64,000 nucleotides of DNA, taken from the NCBI GenBank assembly GCA_019671005.1, contig CM033732.1:43141392-43205391 (forward strand). The letters run 5' to 3'. Source of the DNA: Hibiscus mutabilis. Lineage: Eukaryota > Streptophyta > Magnoliopsida > Malvales > Malvaceae. The position numbers were made by a program, and so were the translations under genes. This document shows positions 35,148 through 46,785 of this stretch, piece by piece (positions within the stretch are counted from its first letter, which is position 1; each line of letters starts with the position of its first letter). The notes beneath the pieces were generated by a model that did not search any database, was not told where the DNA came from, and worked only from the letters and a program-made list of their open reading frames with translations.

Positions 35148-37102
35148 GTGGTGTGTTGATCCAAGTATTCTGAAGTCTATGGCCACCAATTTCTTTGCTA
35201 ATCTATTCTCAAGTGAGCAAGTGCAATGTGCCGAACGGACTCCAAGGGGTAATTTCCATCGGTATGAGGACATTGAGTTGCGTTGTGATGTTAGAGGTTC
35301 CCAAGGCAGTTTTCGAGATGCCTCCTTTAAAGGCTCCTGGGATTGATGGTCTTCAGGCTTTTTTCTATCAGAAAAACTGGTTTATTGTGAGAAAAACGTG
35401 TATGAATTGTAACCATTTGATGATCAGATAAATAAAACTTTACTTGTGCTGTTGCTGAAGGTTGATTATCCGAAGAATTGAACTGAGTATCGTCTGATCA
35501 GTCTGTGCACTATTTTCTATAAAATATTGAGCAAAGTAGTTGTTAGACTCAAGCCGTTCTTACCACAGTGGGTTATGCAGAACTAATCTAGTTTTGTTCC
35601 TGAGAGTAGTATTACAGCCGATATTGTACTAGCACAGGAAATAATCCACTCAATGGGAAATAAATCTAGCAATATAGGGTGGATGGCTATAAAGGTCAAT
35701 TTGTAGAAAGCTTACGATAGATTGGAATGTCGTTTATAGAAAATACCTTGATTGATGCAGGGGTGTCGTTGGATCTTATCGGTATTATTATGAGATGTGT
35801 TAACCCCGTTTCAACACAAATACTTTGGAACGGTGAAATATCTGGTTCTTTTAAACCCTCCAGAGGTATAAGGCAAGGTGACCCGTCATCCCTTTACCTT
35901 TTGTCTTTTGCATGGAACGCTTGTCTCAAGCGACTTCTATTGAGGTTATCCGAGAGAGATAGAAGCACATTAGGCTGAGTCAAAATGGTCCCAAAATATC
36001 ATTTGTTCTTCATCGATCATTTAGTGTTATTTGGGAAGACATTGAATCATCAACTTCAGGTTATGCAACAAATTTTGCAGCGCTTTTGTGCTCTTTTTGG
36101 CCATCGAGTAAGTGTAGCAAAGACAACAATATTATTCTCTTCTAATGTGAATGTTAACATGAAATCATGGATTGCTAGTAATTTTGGTTTCATGGAAGTT
36201 GATGTCTTGGAACGGTAATTAGGGTACCATTGTTACACCGTCAAATTACGAATGCGATGTATAGCTATATGTTGGACAGATTGAGAACTCGGCTTTCTGG
36301 TTGGGTTGCTCGCTACTTATTTTTAGCGGGTCATATCACCTTGGCAAAGTCGGTCCTTTAGGCAGTACCTTCTACGTTATGCTGACATCTTGGGTGCTAA
36401 AGGGCATTTGTGAAGCTATGGAAAAAATTATTCGAGGCTTTGTATGGGGTTAACGCCGGATGCTATAAAGATTCATCTAGTCAATTGGGATTAAATGAAG
36501 AAACTAATAGCTGAAGGGAGAATTGGTTTTAAGGACATGCGTCACCAAAATATTGCTTTGCTTATGAAAGTAGGATATCATCTAATTTGTAACTTGGATA
36601 AGTTATGGGTGAGAATGTTAAAACCTAAATACTGGTCAGAAATAGTTCCAATGGAATTGCGTGCTGGTAATTGCTCTAGGCTTTGGAGGGGTCTCGCCTC
36701 GATATGGTAAAAAATTTGAGATGGCATTAAGTGGAAAATTGGAGACGAATGGTCAACTGATTTTTGGTTGGTGTTTGGGTTGATAGTAAGGGACCATTTC
36801 ATAGGTGATTTCATTGGTGTAGGATCTCCCGAACCATCTTGCGTTGTAGAATAGGCGACACCCTCGGGGTCAATGGGACTGGAACCGACTGCTGCTCATT
36901 CTTTCAGACGTAGCATTACAAAGAATAGTCACTTGTGCCCCCTATCGCATTTAGTTGTGTTGATATTCCAGTATAGAGGTGGAAGGAGAAACAAACTTTC
37001 TCTATGCGATTTGCATATGTAGCAGTACATGGTATTGATTCAAATGAGAGTAGTATTAAGCTGGAAAATTATATGGAAGTTGAATGTGCCTCAACGCATT
37101 TG
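35148..37102 (+). mobile_element. Outer LINE (L1-type), 5'-truncated: reverse transcriptase part
   Basis: It starts just after the 17-bp duplication, inside ORF2 upstream of the reverse transcriptase (ATNFFANLFSSEQ). Domain pieces: LKAPGIDGLQAFFYQ (35330), YRLISLCTIFYKILSKVV (35488), SFVPESSITADIVLAQEI (35590), RGIRQGDPSSLYLLSF (35865), FFIDHLVLFGK (36006, at the position of the catalytic F/YADD box, so the second aspartate is lost), and zf-RVT start WKIIWKLNVPQRI (37065-37102). Stops and indels interrupt the frames. At 37102 the coding is cut by a Copia element and resumes at 55962. Confidence 0.92.
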
Positions 37103-38373
37103 AGTCACACCTACAAAAACACCTGTAAAATAAAGTTTAGCTTCATTAAATTGAACATGTCTTGACACATGGACTCTACCTTCAGGACTGATACATTTAT
37201 AACCCTTCTGATTCGTATTGTAACCCAAAAAAATAGAGTTTTGAACGAAATTGAACCTTATACTGATTAAATGGCCTTGTAAAAGGGAAACATTGACATC
37301 CAAAGACTCTTAAGATGTCATAATCAGGAGGCTTTTTGAAAAGTTTCTCGTACGGTGTCAGTCCTTGCAAAACTTTCATAGGTAACATATTGATAAGATG
37401 AACAGCAGAGTAAAAAGCATCATACTAGTACTTAAATGGAACATCAGATTGAGCCATAAGTGTAAGACCAAGCTCAACAATATGCCTATACTTCAGTTCT
37501 ACTATACTATTTTGCTCTGAAATATGAGGGCAAGAATGCTAAAAAAGAATACCATGTTCATTAAAATATGAAGCTAAGGGTCTAAACTCAGTTTTACAGT
37601 CAGACTGAATTATCTTTAGCTTAGAATCAAACTGTCTTTTAGCACTTTTATGAAAAGATATAACAGCTTTACAAGCATCTGATTTTCCGGCCAAGAAATA
37701 AATCCAAGTATATCTTGTGCAAGCATCAACAAAATTAAAATAATAGGTTGAATTATTTGAAATTAAGGGCACATGACCCCATAAATCCATTTGAACAAGC
37801 TGTAAAGGTTGATCATAAGATGTTAAAAAAAGGTTGAAATTTTAATTTGTGGCTTTTGCCTAATTGACAAGCTTCACAAAAAAAAGAAATTTTATTACCA
37901 GAAGAAATATTACAAGATTTCAACATCATTGCTAACACAGTAGAAGAAGGATGACCTAATCTCCTAAGCCAAAGCTCAACATCATTACAAATAGCAGAAC
38001 TATTACAATCATGCAACTTATTTGAAACATCAAATGAACTATTTACAGTGACACTTGAAACAGTAAAAGAAGTATCACCACTAATTTTAGAGACATTATT
38101 AAAAGATTTACAAATCACATTCTTGACATGACCATTACTAGCCAAACAACCATTGTTGATTTTAGCAGTATTAGAAGACAAGTAATCACGACTCAATCTA
38201 TCAATAGAAGTAAGCTTGTATAAACCTTCATTTTCCAAACCTTGTAGAATCACTTGCTGTGTTACTAGGCCATTCAGAACACAAAAATCGGGGTAAAATT
38301 CTATAGAAACATTATTGTCTTTAGTAAACTTCAAAACAAAGAGTAATTTTTTTAATAGTAGGAACATGTAACA
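37103..38373 (-). mobile_element. Copia element in the LINE, integrase side
   Basis: Minus-strand order: GAG-pre-integrase (38367-37813; LWLRRLGHPSSTVLAMML, FCEACQLGKSHKL), integrase core (37790-37539; MDLWGHVPLIS, FVDACTRYTWIYFL, IIQSDCKTEF) and the post-integrase chromodomain-side linker (37388-37091; MLPMKVLQGLTPYEKLF, FLGYNTNQKGYKC). The element ends abruptly at about 37103 in LINE sequence: reverse transcriptase, RNase H and the 3' LTR are gone. The 5' half of the element continues at 54313 after the nested gypsy layers. Confidence 0.9.
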
Positions 38374-38837
38374 TGTAACGACCTGAACTTCAGAATCTGT
38401 AAATTAGTTCATCCGAGTGGTGAACACTTTGTGTTAGGCTGAGTTTTGGAGCCCATTAGGTGCTTTAGGGAGCTTTGGCGGGCTTTCTTTTGTTGTTGGG
38501 CTTGAATGTCTAGGTTGGGTGAAGGTGTAGAAGGATGGTGGGGTAGTAGGGTCATTTTCCTCATGTTTGAAGGGAAAAAGGGGCTGGTTCTATTGCCCTG
38601 TAGAAAAGCTACAAGGTGATATCACCCTTGTCTCCACACCATTCTCATCTCCTTCTACTTTATCATTTCTCAAAGACCCAAAGACAAAGGTGCAACCTTT
38701 GTCATTTTTTGAGTAGTAATCTCGGATTTTAGCTTGAGGAAGTTATAACCATCATCAAATGATCTATCTTTTAAGGTAAGAATGGTTAGAAATGGAGGTA
38801 AATAAAGAAAATAGGTTTTGCTAAGGGTTGGAGAAGA
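38374..38837 (+). mobile_element. Gypsy LTR (outer copy), left part
   Basis: It begins TGTAACGACCTGAACTTC immediately after TAACA (38369-38373). TAACA recurs right after the element end ...GGGCGTTACA at 54312. The left and right parts (464 and 577 bp) together look like one solo LTR split by a second gypsy element; this is inference from borders, as no second copy is available for comparison. Confidence 0.7.
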
Positions 38838-39651
38838 TAACATTAATGGTAAGTATTGATATGGTGTTAAAGGAATTGACCAAGCATAATCATTAGCTTG
38901 TATCATGGTATATATATATATATATATTCATGCATTGATGCATATATGGCATATTATGACAAATGAACAAGTATGAAAGTGTTATGGCATTAGCATGTAG
39001 TAAATCATTATTAATGCAATGTGAAAGTTGATGTTTTGACATATATATCATGTTATATAAATATAGCCATGAAGTCGAATAAAGTTTAAATTATTATTTT
39101 TAACTTCCTTTATTGCCTCACTAAGTTCGTACTTAGCGAGTGTTTGATTGTGCACACGTAGGTAAATCAAGATGAGAGTGAAAAAAACATTGCATCAATA
39201 TTGGAAGGCTCAACAGGTAATCACAATAATGACATCCTATTTGAGGTTTGATTATTATAGTGGCATGTATACTTGCTAAACCTATTTAAGTTGTGATTGG
39301 CCTTTAAAGTTCATTACGGTTTCATGATAATTGATGTTTCTGGAAAGATTCAAAGTTAAGAGCAATCTCAGGTGATGAGTTGCATGCTAAGATAGTTGAG
39401 AGCATGTATGTTTTATGATAGTTAACTATTCCTTATAAGCCTACATAACATTTGAAGACATTTGGAAATTGAATTAGAAATATAAAAATGCCAGAATATG
39501 CATTTTAGGACAAGGTGTACCAGTACTCAAGATTTGGGTTCAAAATTATCAAAACTTGAATTTTGGTTCAAATATTATTAAATTTAAGGATAGTAAAGCT
39601 GTGACATTCCTGATTCATATTCGTCTTATGAATACGAAAAAGGGTGTTACA
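38838..39651 (+). repeat. 5' LTR of inner gypsy element, only the last 0.8 kb
   Basis: From TAACATTAATGGTAAG it matches 52905-53730 almost base for base, including a (TA)n run (about 38909-38928) and the end GGGTGTTACA. The primer-binding site TGGTATCAGAGC follows at 39657. The first 3.5 kb of the 4.3-kb LTR is missing here, so a deletion joined it to the outer LTR. Confidence 0.85.
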
Positions 39652-40797
39652 TTTATTGGTATCAGAGCTACAAGTTTAGCCGATTTTGGAACTAAACGAA
39701 GTACGGTAAAGGTCAAAAGTGTATACATGCCACTAGGATGTCAAAATTACTGATGATTTTACTTGTTGGAATGGATGCAATTGCTTATTTCATTATGAGA
39801 ATAATGTTAAATTCCAATGTGTGAGGATAAAAGAATTGTGTCGGGTGTTTAGGTGAGTGGATCAATAAGAGACTCACGAGAGTGATAAGGTTAAATGATA
39901 ATATTCTACCCTCAGCTTAGCATGATGCAGAGGCACCAGAGTAACATGATATGCATGTTCTAGATTAAAAGATTTTCTTCTTAACATTAGATGCGATCAT
40001 GAATTAGCCTACTTAGGCACCGAATGCAAAATAATTGAGAATTCTGGCACACTAGATTTTCAGAGAGATGTTGATGGAGATCCTATGATTGTTACTCTAT
40101 GGTTTAATGATATAAAAGTTATGTTGAATGAACTTTGTATTGATAATCATAGAAGACTCAAAGAAAAAGTATTATCTCATCTGAAAGGATTAGACCCGTA
40201 TTTGATAAAGTAATGTTACGGTACATACTCAAAAGTCTATTAGCTAGAAGTTCTTTCTTTGAGTGTTCCGTAACATAGTTTATCCTAGAGATGCAATGGA
40301 GTTTCTTGCATTTTAATTAGGGCAATTGGATTATTTACGAATATGACTGCAAGTTTAATAGACTGAGCTGATTTACTTCTAAACTGCTTCCTACAGACAG
40401 AAAGAGAGCCTGTTAGGACAACTCATAGAAGGCTGGAGGTCAGGTACAATAAAATATTGACTGCCCTATGTATTTCAAAATTCTATGAAGCAGTAAATTA
40501 TGCCAAATGCAATGCAAAGAGTTCATAATGAGAAAAATATCTAAACAGAGGTCACAGCTCGTAAAGAAGAATAGTGAATCATTATGTATTTCACCATTTC
40601 TAAAAAGTGGTGAGGATTCCCGGAAAAGATATCAAGCTGAATTTATTATATAGTTTTTCTAAGAGGTACATAGTTTTTCTAAGAGGTCAGAACAAGGAAA
40701 ATTAAGAACTCTCTGACATTTATAATTAATGTTGGAGATTCAAGAAAACCACAAAACCAATCATGTGAGTGTTGTGATAATCGGCATGCATGAGCAT
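39652..40797 (+). mobile_element. Inner gypsy element, eroded gag region
   Basis: After the primer-binding site the frames are badly broken. Gag-like scraps can be read: LGQLDYLRI (about 40320; compare GQLSVTDYxRE in Tekay/Del-type gag) and a knuckle-like SCECCDNRHA (about 40765). The coding is interrupted at 40797 by an Athila-like element and resumes at 48134. Confidence 0.65.
39657..39668 (+). other. Primer-binding site of inner gypsy element
   Basis: TGGTATCAGAGC, complementary to the 3' end of initiator tRNA-Met, five bases after the LTR end. Confidence 0.85.
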
Positions 40798-42137
40798 TGA
40801 CAAGCGTCGTATTTGTCAAATAAATATTCCTTAATCTCAGAATAAATAAATAATGTAGTAGTAGAGAAGAAGGGTCGATCCACAGGGACTAAGGAGCTTC
40901 TGATGTTGAGTGGTTTCGTTTCTGACCTTAAGCGAGTAAATAAAGAAAAATAGGGGTTTTATAGCAAGAGTCTAATTTAAATAAAACTAAGAAATAAAGT
41001 TTAAATCTAAGAATTAAAGTAAATTCAAGAAAATATTCAATTTAAGTAACAGCCTCAAGCTTCGCTTTAACTCGTTTCTAATCGATCCTCGAATAAGATT
41101 TTTACTCCGAATACTTGCCGGTTACAGTCTACAAGGCCCACCCCTTGTAACTTGTTTTTCTCTCCGGTAAACCGATAATCCAAAATCAATTTTTGAATTT
41201 TAGTTTTCTGGTTAGACTAACCACGGCTATCGCCGTTAGAATAAAACAGTTTTTAAATATGGAAAAACCTGACTTGGACTATGTTGTCTCAATGAGAATC
41301 GAATCTGATCTCAATTTCCCTTAGCGAATATGTCGCTAAGTGTGTTCATAGGAAGCCGAATATGCTACAAGCCGATCCTTCCTCCCAACTATAAATCGAA
41401 ACAACATTCAAACCAACGAGCTCTTTTTGAAATAAAGGTGTTAAGATTTTTAAAGGAAAAGCCGATTGCAAATCCTAGTTTGTAGAAAATTGAGAAATAT
41501 ATTCGAAGTTATAAAGCGCTTTTCGATTCTCACGATCGAAATTTAGTTGTTACTAAGCCCTCGACTTGTGAAAAATTAGCCGAGCATGATTATGGTAAAA
41601 ATCATACTCGACATTTTAAAAGGAAATAAATAAAAGCTTGAAAATAAAAACGTAAAGGAAAAGAAAATTTTATAAAATGTAGAAAGCTAGAACAAACTAA
41701 GAATGAAAGATGAGAGATGATGTTCTAGCTTACCCCAAGGGGGTATTTATAGTATTCTAAAACCCTAAAAATAACTCTAAAAGACAAAAGATAAATCCTA
41801 AAAATATTTAAATTAAATACAAAAGATAATCCCAAATTTAAATTTTAAATTCGTCTAATAAGCTATCAAAATGCGGCTGATAAGCTATCGCCACTACTGA
41901 CGCCATCTTCTAGAAGCGCTGACATGGCATCTAGTCAGATTTTTCATGCCCGGATTCATGCCCACTAGCCCTGCCTTGACTCCAGATAAAATTTGCAGAA
42001 TTTTGCCTCTTTTTAGTGTGTTTTCTAGAATTAAAGGTTTGTACGAAAAACACATAATAAAGTCCAGATCAGTATCATATTCGAATCTTTAGAGGCATAA
42101 TTAAAGATGAAAAAGTGATCATTTAAACTACTCATCA
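40798..42137 (-). repeat. 3' LTR of the Athila-like element
   Basis: TGACAAGCGTCG ... CTACTCATCA on the plus strand; 1340 bp, differing from the right copy by scattered single-base changes and a few 1-2-base indels. Confidence 0.93.
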
Positions 42138-44330
42138 AATTCCCCCTCACTTTATTCAATGATTGTCCTCAAGCATTTCTCAATTAATGCATCAAAAATT
42201 TCAAGTTGCCATCTCAATTCCACAAAATTCCCAAGACTTCCAAGAAAATAAAAATCATAGCAATTGTTAAAACTCAAGAACAATCAAGCTAAAGGCACAA
42301 TTAAAAGCAAGTAATAGCAAAGCATGACATTCTAATTATTCATTAATCTCAAAGAAGCAAGACTTAGTACCTCACATTGGTTCACTCATTCCGCTCAAGT
42401 GTTTCGGGTAAAAAGAATCGCTCAAGCCTAACTAATCAAAGCATTACCATAAGCATGTAAATAAATCTAATCTCCACTACTAAGAATGAACATGATGCAA
42501 TAATCAAGAGGTCTTTAAAAGGGTTGTAATGAGGCTAAGGTTCAGGTAGGATAAAGGTCAAAGATCGGGTTTAAAAATTCAAGACAAAGAGAAAATCATT
42601 CCAAAGAATTACTCAAAGGAAAGTAAAAATAAAAGAAAGGAAAACAATAAATCAAACAATCAAAGCTTATTCACTCTCTCTTTTTTTTTTCTCTTTCGAA
42701 CTTCTTTTTTCTCTTTTTTTCTTATTTTTTTCACTGTTCAAACAGTTTATTCGACCTGTTCTGCACTGTTTGAACCAAAATGCACTGTTTTTTTTTCTAC
42801 ACTTTTCGAACCAATCTGCACTATTTTTTCTGCACAGTTCGAACCAAACTGAACTGTTTTTTTCTTTTCTTTCTTGTTGTTTTTTTTTCTGCACTATTTT
42901 TTTTCAAATCTCTCTTTTTTCGCTTCGAAATAACCTTAGTTTTGTCCTGAAAAAAGGGTGACAAAAAGAGGGGAAAAAAACAACAAAATTGGTTCCAGTT
43001 AAATATATGGTAAATCAAATAAAAGGATAAGGCTCAAAATTGGTTATCTAAGGGGTAAATAAACAAAAGGTAGGCCATTTTTGGGAAGAGAAAGGGGTTA
43101 AAACCTAATGCCTCTATCACACTAAAGCATCACATTCAATCGTGTAGTCTCGACAAGCATTATGCTACAAGTTCTATAATACAAAGAATTAGTCGGCACA
43201 CTCAAAATTAACAAAGAGCAAGAATAAAAATGTATACTCATTAGGCTCAAAACTCACATGAAAGGTTAATTGCACTAAGTCATGCTATCAATTTAACCAA
43301 CAAATGCATGGAATGTCAAAAATTTTAAAGGAAAATAAATCATGCCAATTGCCATCATGCTTCGTAAATTCTAACAAAAACGAGATTAAAATCCACAAGA
43401 AAAACAAAGAAATAAGGTGAAAAATAAGATATGCAACCATCAATTTCAATACATCAATTCAAGAAAAACTCAATTCCAACCAATTGAATAAGTAAAGTGA
43501 AATTTGATGCAACTTCTACCCCCTCACTTAAATCATATTGTCCCAATATGTAAACCAAAATATAAGAGAGGAAAAGAGACACTCCCCATTTTAATGATAG
43601 ACGTGGCCGGGTGAAGACTTGGGTTCGACCGGAGGAGGTTTATGGTAGCCGACGAGCTTTCTCTCTTGTTCGAACCATGCTGGCTAGAGAGGGGAATGTG
43701 TGTTTTTTTAAGTTTGACCGAATGTGATGAGGAAGGGGATGGTGTGCTGCTGGGTTATTAGGGGGAAATGGGTGTGGTTTTTTTATTATTTAGAGAACCA
43801 CGTGAATGTATAGGAATGGGGAGAAGGTTGGTCAATTAGGTGTGGGTCCCAGGGTGTTTAAAATTTGAAAGGAAAGTGATAAAATAATATAAAAAGGCTT
43901 AAAATAAGGGTAAAGATAAGGAGATAAGTGACGAGTGGGTGAGAATTTGGCTAACATGCACCTAAAGATGGTGGGAAGTTTTGCTAACGTGCACTATTGT
44001 GATACATGATTTCTCCACTGTAGATCCAAGTGTAATATATTTCCATTAATTGGACATTGCGTCATGTTCGATTCAAAAATATTTGGGGTACCTGAAAATA
44101 AAAAGAATAAATTTGAGAATAAAATTCCAAAAATTATTAAAAGGGAATTAAAAATAAAATAGAAAATAAAATAAAATAAAATGGGTTGCCTCCCATTTAG
44201 CGCTTTATTTAACGTCGTTTAGCTCGACGACCTGATTCAGACTACAGGCACTGCGAGAAATGCGTCCTCCACTTCTTGCGTTTTGTCCAACTGAGGACTT
44301 CCCTATGAGAAATTTCACGATTGTGGAGTT
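42138..44330 (-). other. Domain-free 3' interior of the Athila-like element
   Basis: Between the protease frame and the polypurine tract. It holds T-rich and A-rich runs, the tandem repeat above and no recognisable reverse transcriptase, integrase or envelope-like coding. Confidence 0.7.
42690..42900 (-). repeat. Degenerate tandem repeat in the element's non-coding part
   Basis: On the plus strand the pattern TGCACTGTTT...TTCGAACCAA repeats about four times in 35-base steps, between T-runs. In one minus frame it reads as repeated WFxxCRKKNS. The repeat arises from the DNA pattern; a real protein is not supported. Confidence 0.7.
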
Positions 44331-44333
44331 TCT

Positions 44334-45069
44334 TCATTTTTTCTGACAATATTTTTTACTCTTCAATTTATCCGGCGGTAATTTTAACTCAAAATCCTGT
44401 GCCTGCAAAATGGAAGGAATTTTTTTAATTTTTGAGGGATTTAAGCGTAAATCAGAATTAACAAATGAAGTATTTTTCAACTCCCTAATTTTTTCGTCGT
44501 CGCCTTCCAATTCCTTGCACAAACCATTGGATAAATTAGATTCAACAAATTCACCAGCTAAAGGTTCATAAATACCAACGAAGCTAACGTTTGCCATAGA
44601 ATTTGGGTGTTTCATTGCCTTATAGACGTCAAACTTAACAACATCACCGTCAAATTCCATGGTAAGAACGCCACTCTTAACGTCAATTTTTTGTATTCGT
44701 CGTACTAAGGAAGGGACGACCGAGAAGGATTTCTGAAGAAGTGTTTGATCGGCCTTTTTCCATGTCGATGAAATAGAAATCCGTCGGGAAAATAAGTTCA
44801 TTTACCTTTACTAAGACATTCTCGATGAGTCCTTCTGGGTATATCACGGATCGGTCAGCTAGCTGTATCGTTACTTTCGTTTCCTTCAAAGTCTCAGTAG
44901 AAAGTAAGTTGTACAAAGAAAGAGGCATAACATTAATAGATGCACCTAAATCACACATTGCACATTTAATACCAATCTTACCAATTTTGCAAGAAACGAC
45001 AAACATACCTTGGTCCTTTAATTTTGGTGGAAGCTTCCGTTGGAAAACGGCTGAGACGTGTTCCCCCAA
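44334..45069 (-). pseudogene. Retroviral-type aspartic protease region of the Athila-like element
   Basis: Frame one (45069-44683) reads LPPKLKDQGMFVVSCKIG, then CDLGASINVMPLS, where DLGA is the catalytic box, and ends with SSEILLGRPFLST, the conserved C-terminal ILGRPFL motif. The coding continues in another frame (44801-44334; KIDVKSGVLTMEFDGDVVKF), so one frameshift near 44690 splits it. The continuation ends in KLPPDKLKSKKY with no reverse transcriptase after it. Confidence 0.85.
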
Positions 45070-45309
45070 ATTTACCTTCTCAATTCTGGTAAGTCATCTT
45101 TTGTTAGTACATAAATCTTTTAAGAATTTAGCATACCTTGGTATCTTTCAGATTACGTCAAGCAGTGAAATATTAATTTCTACTTTTTGAAATACATCTA
45201 AGATCTTCTTTTCCTCGGCTTGTTTGTCGCGTTTAACCAACCTCGAAAGAAAGGGAGGTGGGACGTCATAGGGAGATGGTGTGGGAAGAGTTTGCGATTT
45301 ATCTTTCTT

Positions 45310-46430
45310 TTTCCTCTAGGATCTCGATTCATCTTCTTTTTGGGATTCTGCACTAACAGTTTCTCGTGGGTTCGCCTTAGTTTGCGACGATAGCTTCCCT
45401 CTGGATTCTAAATGACTCACCACTAACGTTAATTGACTCATTTGTTTGTCAATTTCTTGAAAGTCTGCTTCGGTTCTTTGTTGAAACTTTTCCTGGGATA
45501 GCGCCAACCTTTCAACAATTGACTCCAACGACGGTTTTTGCGGTTGATATTGTTGTGGTGCAGCGGTTGATAAGCTTGATTTGGTCTGGGATTTGGTCCA
45601 TAGTTAAAGTTTTGATGGTCCTTCCATCCCGGATTATAGGTGTTGGCGTGAGAGTTGTATGGCCTTTGGGGAGGTCTTGGAAAATTGCCTATGGCATTTA
45701 ATTGGGCAGCGTCTTCCTCTTGTATGATCGGGCAGCAATCCGTTGGATGTTCTGGACTCGTGCATATCCCGCAAAGTCTAGTCACAACTTTTTTTATCTG
45801 CGATAAGGGATTGAACAATTTCAGCCAATTTGTCAGTTTTATTTTCTAATGAAACATTACTTACCACGTGAACCCGCCGAGAGGGTTCACTAGAATGGCG
45901 AAATTGCTGGGAGTTAGCGGCCATCGTAGAGACTAGAGTTCTTACCACTATTGGGGTCATGTTCACAAGTGCCCCTCCACTTGCTGCATCGATCATCTTT
46001 ATTTCCATTAGAGATAGGCCTTCGTAGAAATACTGAAGAAGCGTTTATTCCGATAGCCCGTATTGTGAGCAATTTGCGAATAACTTCTTGAATCTCTCAT
46101 AGTAGTCGTATAACGACTCAGTATCCTTTTATCGGATACTCAAGATGCTCCGCCTCAGTTCGCTTGCCTTAGCCGGAGGGAAAAACCTATCAAGAAAAAG
46201 TCGCGCTATGTCAGTCCAAGTTGTAACATAATTGGAACGTAGGTCAAATAACCAATCCATGGCAATATCAGCTAAAGAAAAAGGAAAAGTGCGAAGTTTT
46301 GTTTGGTCTTCGGATACTCCCTTTGGTTTTGTACTCAAACAAACCATATGAAATTCTTTGAGATGTTTGTGTGGATTCTCAATGGGTAGACCATGGAAAG
46401 TCGATAGAAGATGGATTAAACATGTCTTTA
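45310..46430 (-). pseudogene. Gag region of the Athila-like element
   Basis: Minus strand, in order: retrotransposon gag core (46347-46129; LRTFPFSLADIAMDWLFDL, WTDIARLFLDRFFPPAKASE), linker (46008-45778), Cys/His knuckle CGICTSPEHPTDCC (about 45770-45725), Pro/Asn-rich QNFNYGPNPRPNQAYQP, and the coiled segment before protease (45528-45316; ERLALSQEKFQQRTEADFQE). Frames change twice, so present-day coding is broken or uses frameshifts. Downstream neighbour is the protease region. Confidence 0.85.
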
Positions 46431-46764
46431 GTGCGAATGGTATTTATCCATTCGGGAATGTGATGCATAACGATTGTTGCTCATGAGGTGTCGCGGCAAG
46501 TTCTCGAATAGTTTGGTCTTCGTTTGCCATCAGAATCGGTGCTTTGTTATCGTGTATGAATTGGGATTCTGCGTCAGATGTTGCCTTAGGATTTAGATCT
46601 TTTTGGCGTTGTCGTTGTTCTTATTGTTGTTGTCTTTTTTCCAAAGATTTAATGCGTGTAGTCTTCGGGCTAATGCTTCGATCTCCGGTTCAAAATTTGC
46701 TAGTTCTCTCGGATTCTTCCTGGTCATAAATCAAAACATACTTTAATCAGTAACTTTACCGAAG

Positions 46765-46782
46765 TCCCCGACAACGGCGCCA
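46765..46782 (-). other. Primer-binding site of the Athila-like element
   Basis: Minus-strand TGGCGCCGTTGTCGGGGA, three bases inside the 5' LTR. This is the usual Athila/Tat site (tRNA-Asp type). Confidence 0.88.
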
Positions 46783-46785
46783 ATT

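Noticed and set aside
42667..42961. Cys/Trp-patterned peptide as a secreted peptide gene
   Set aside because: The pattern follows from a tandem DNA repeat in a retroelement's non-coding region; no signal peptide or stable frame.
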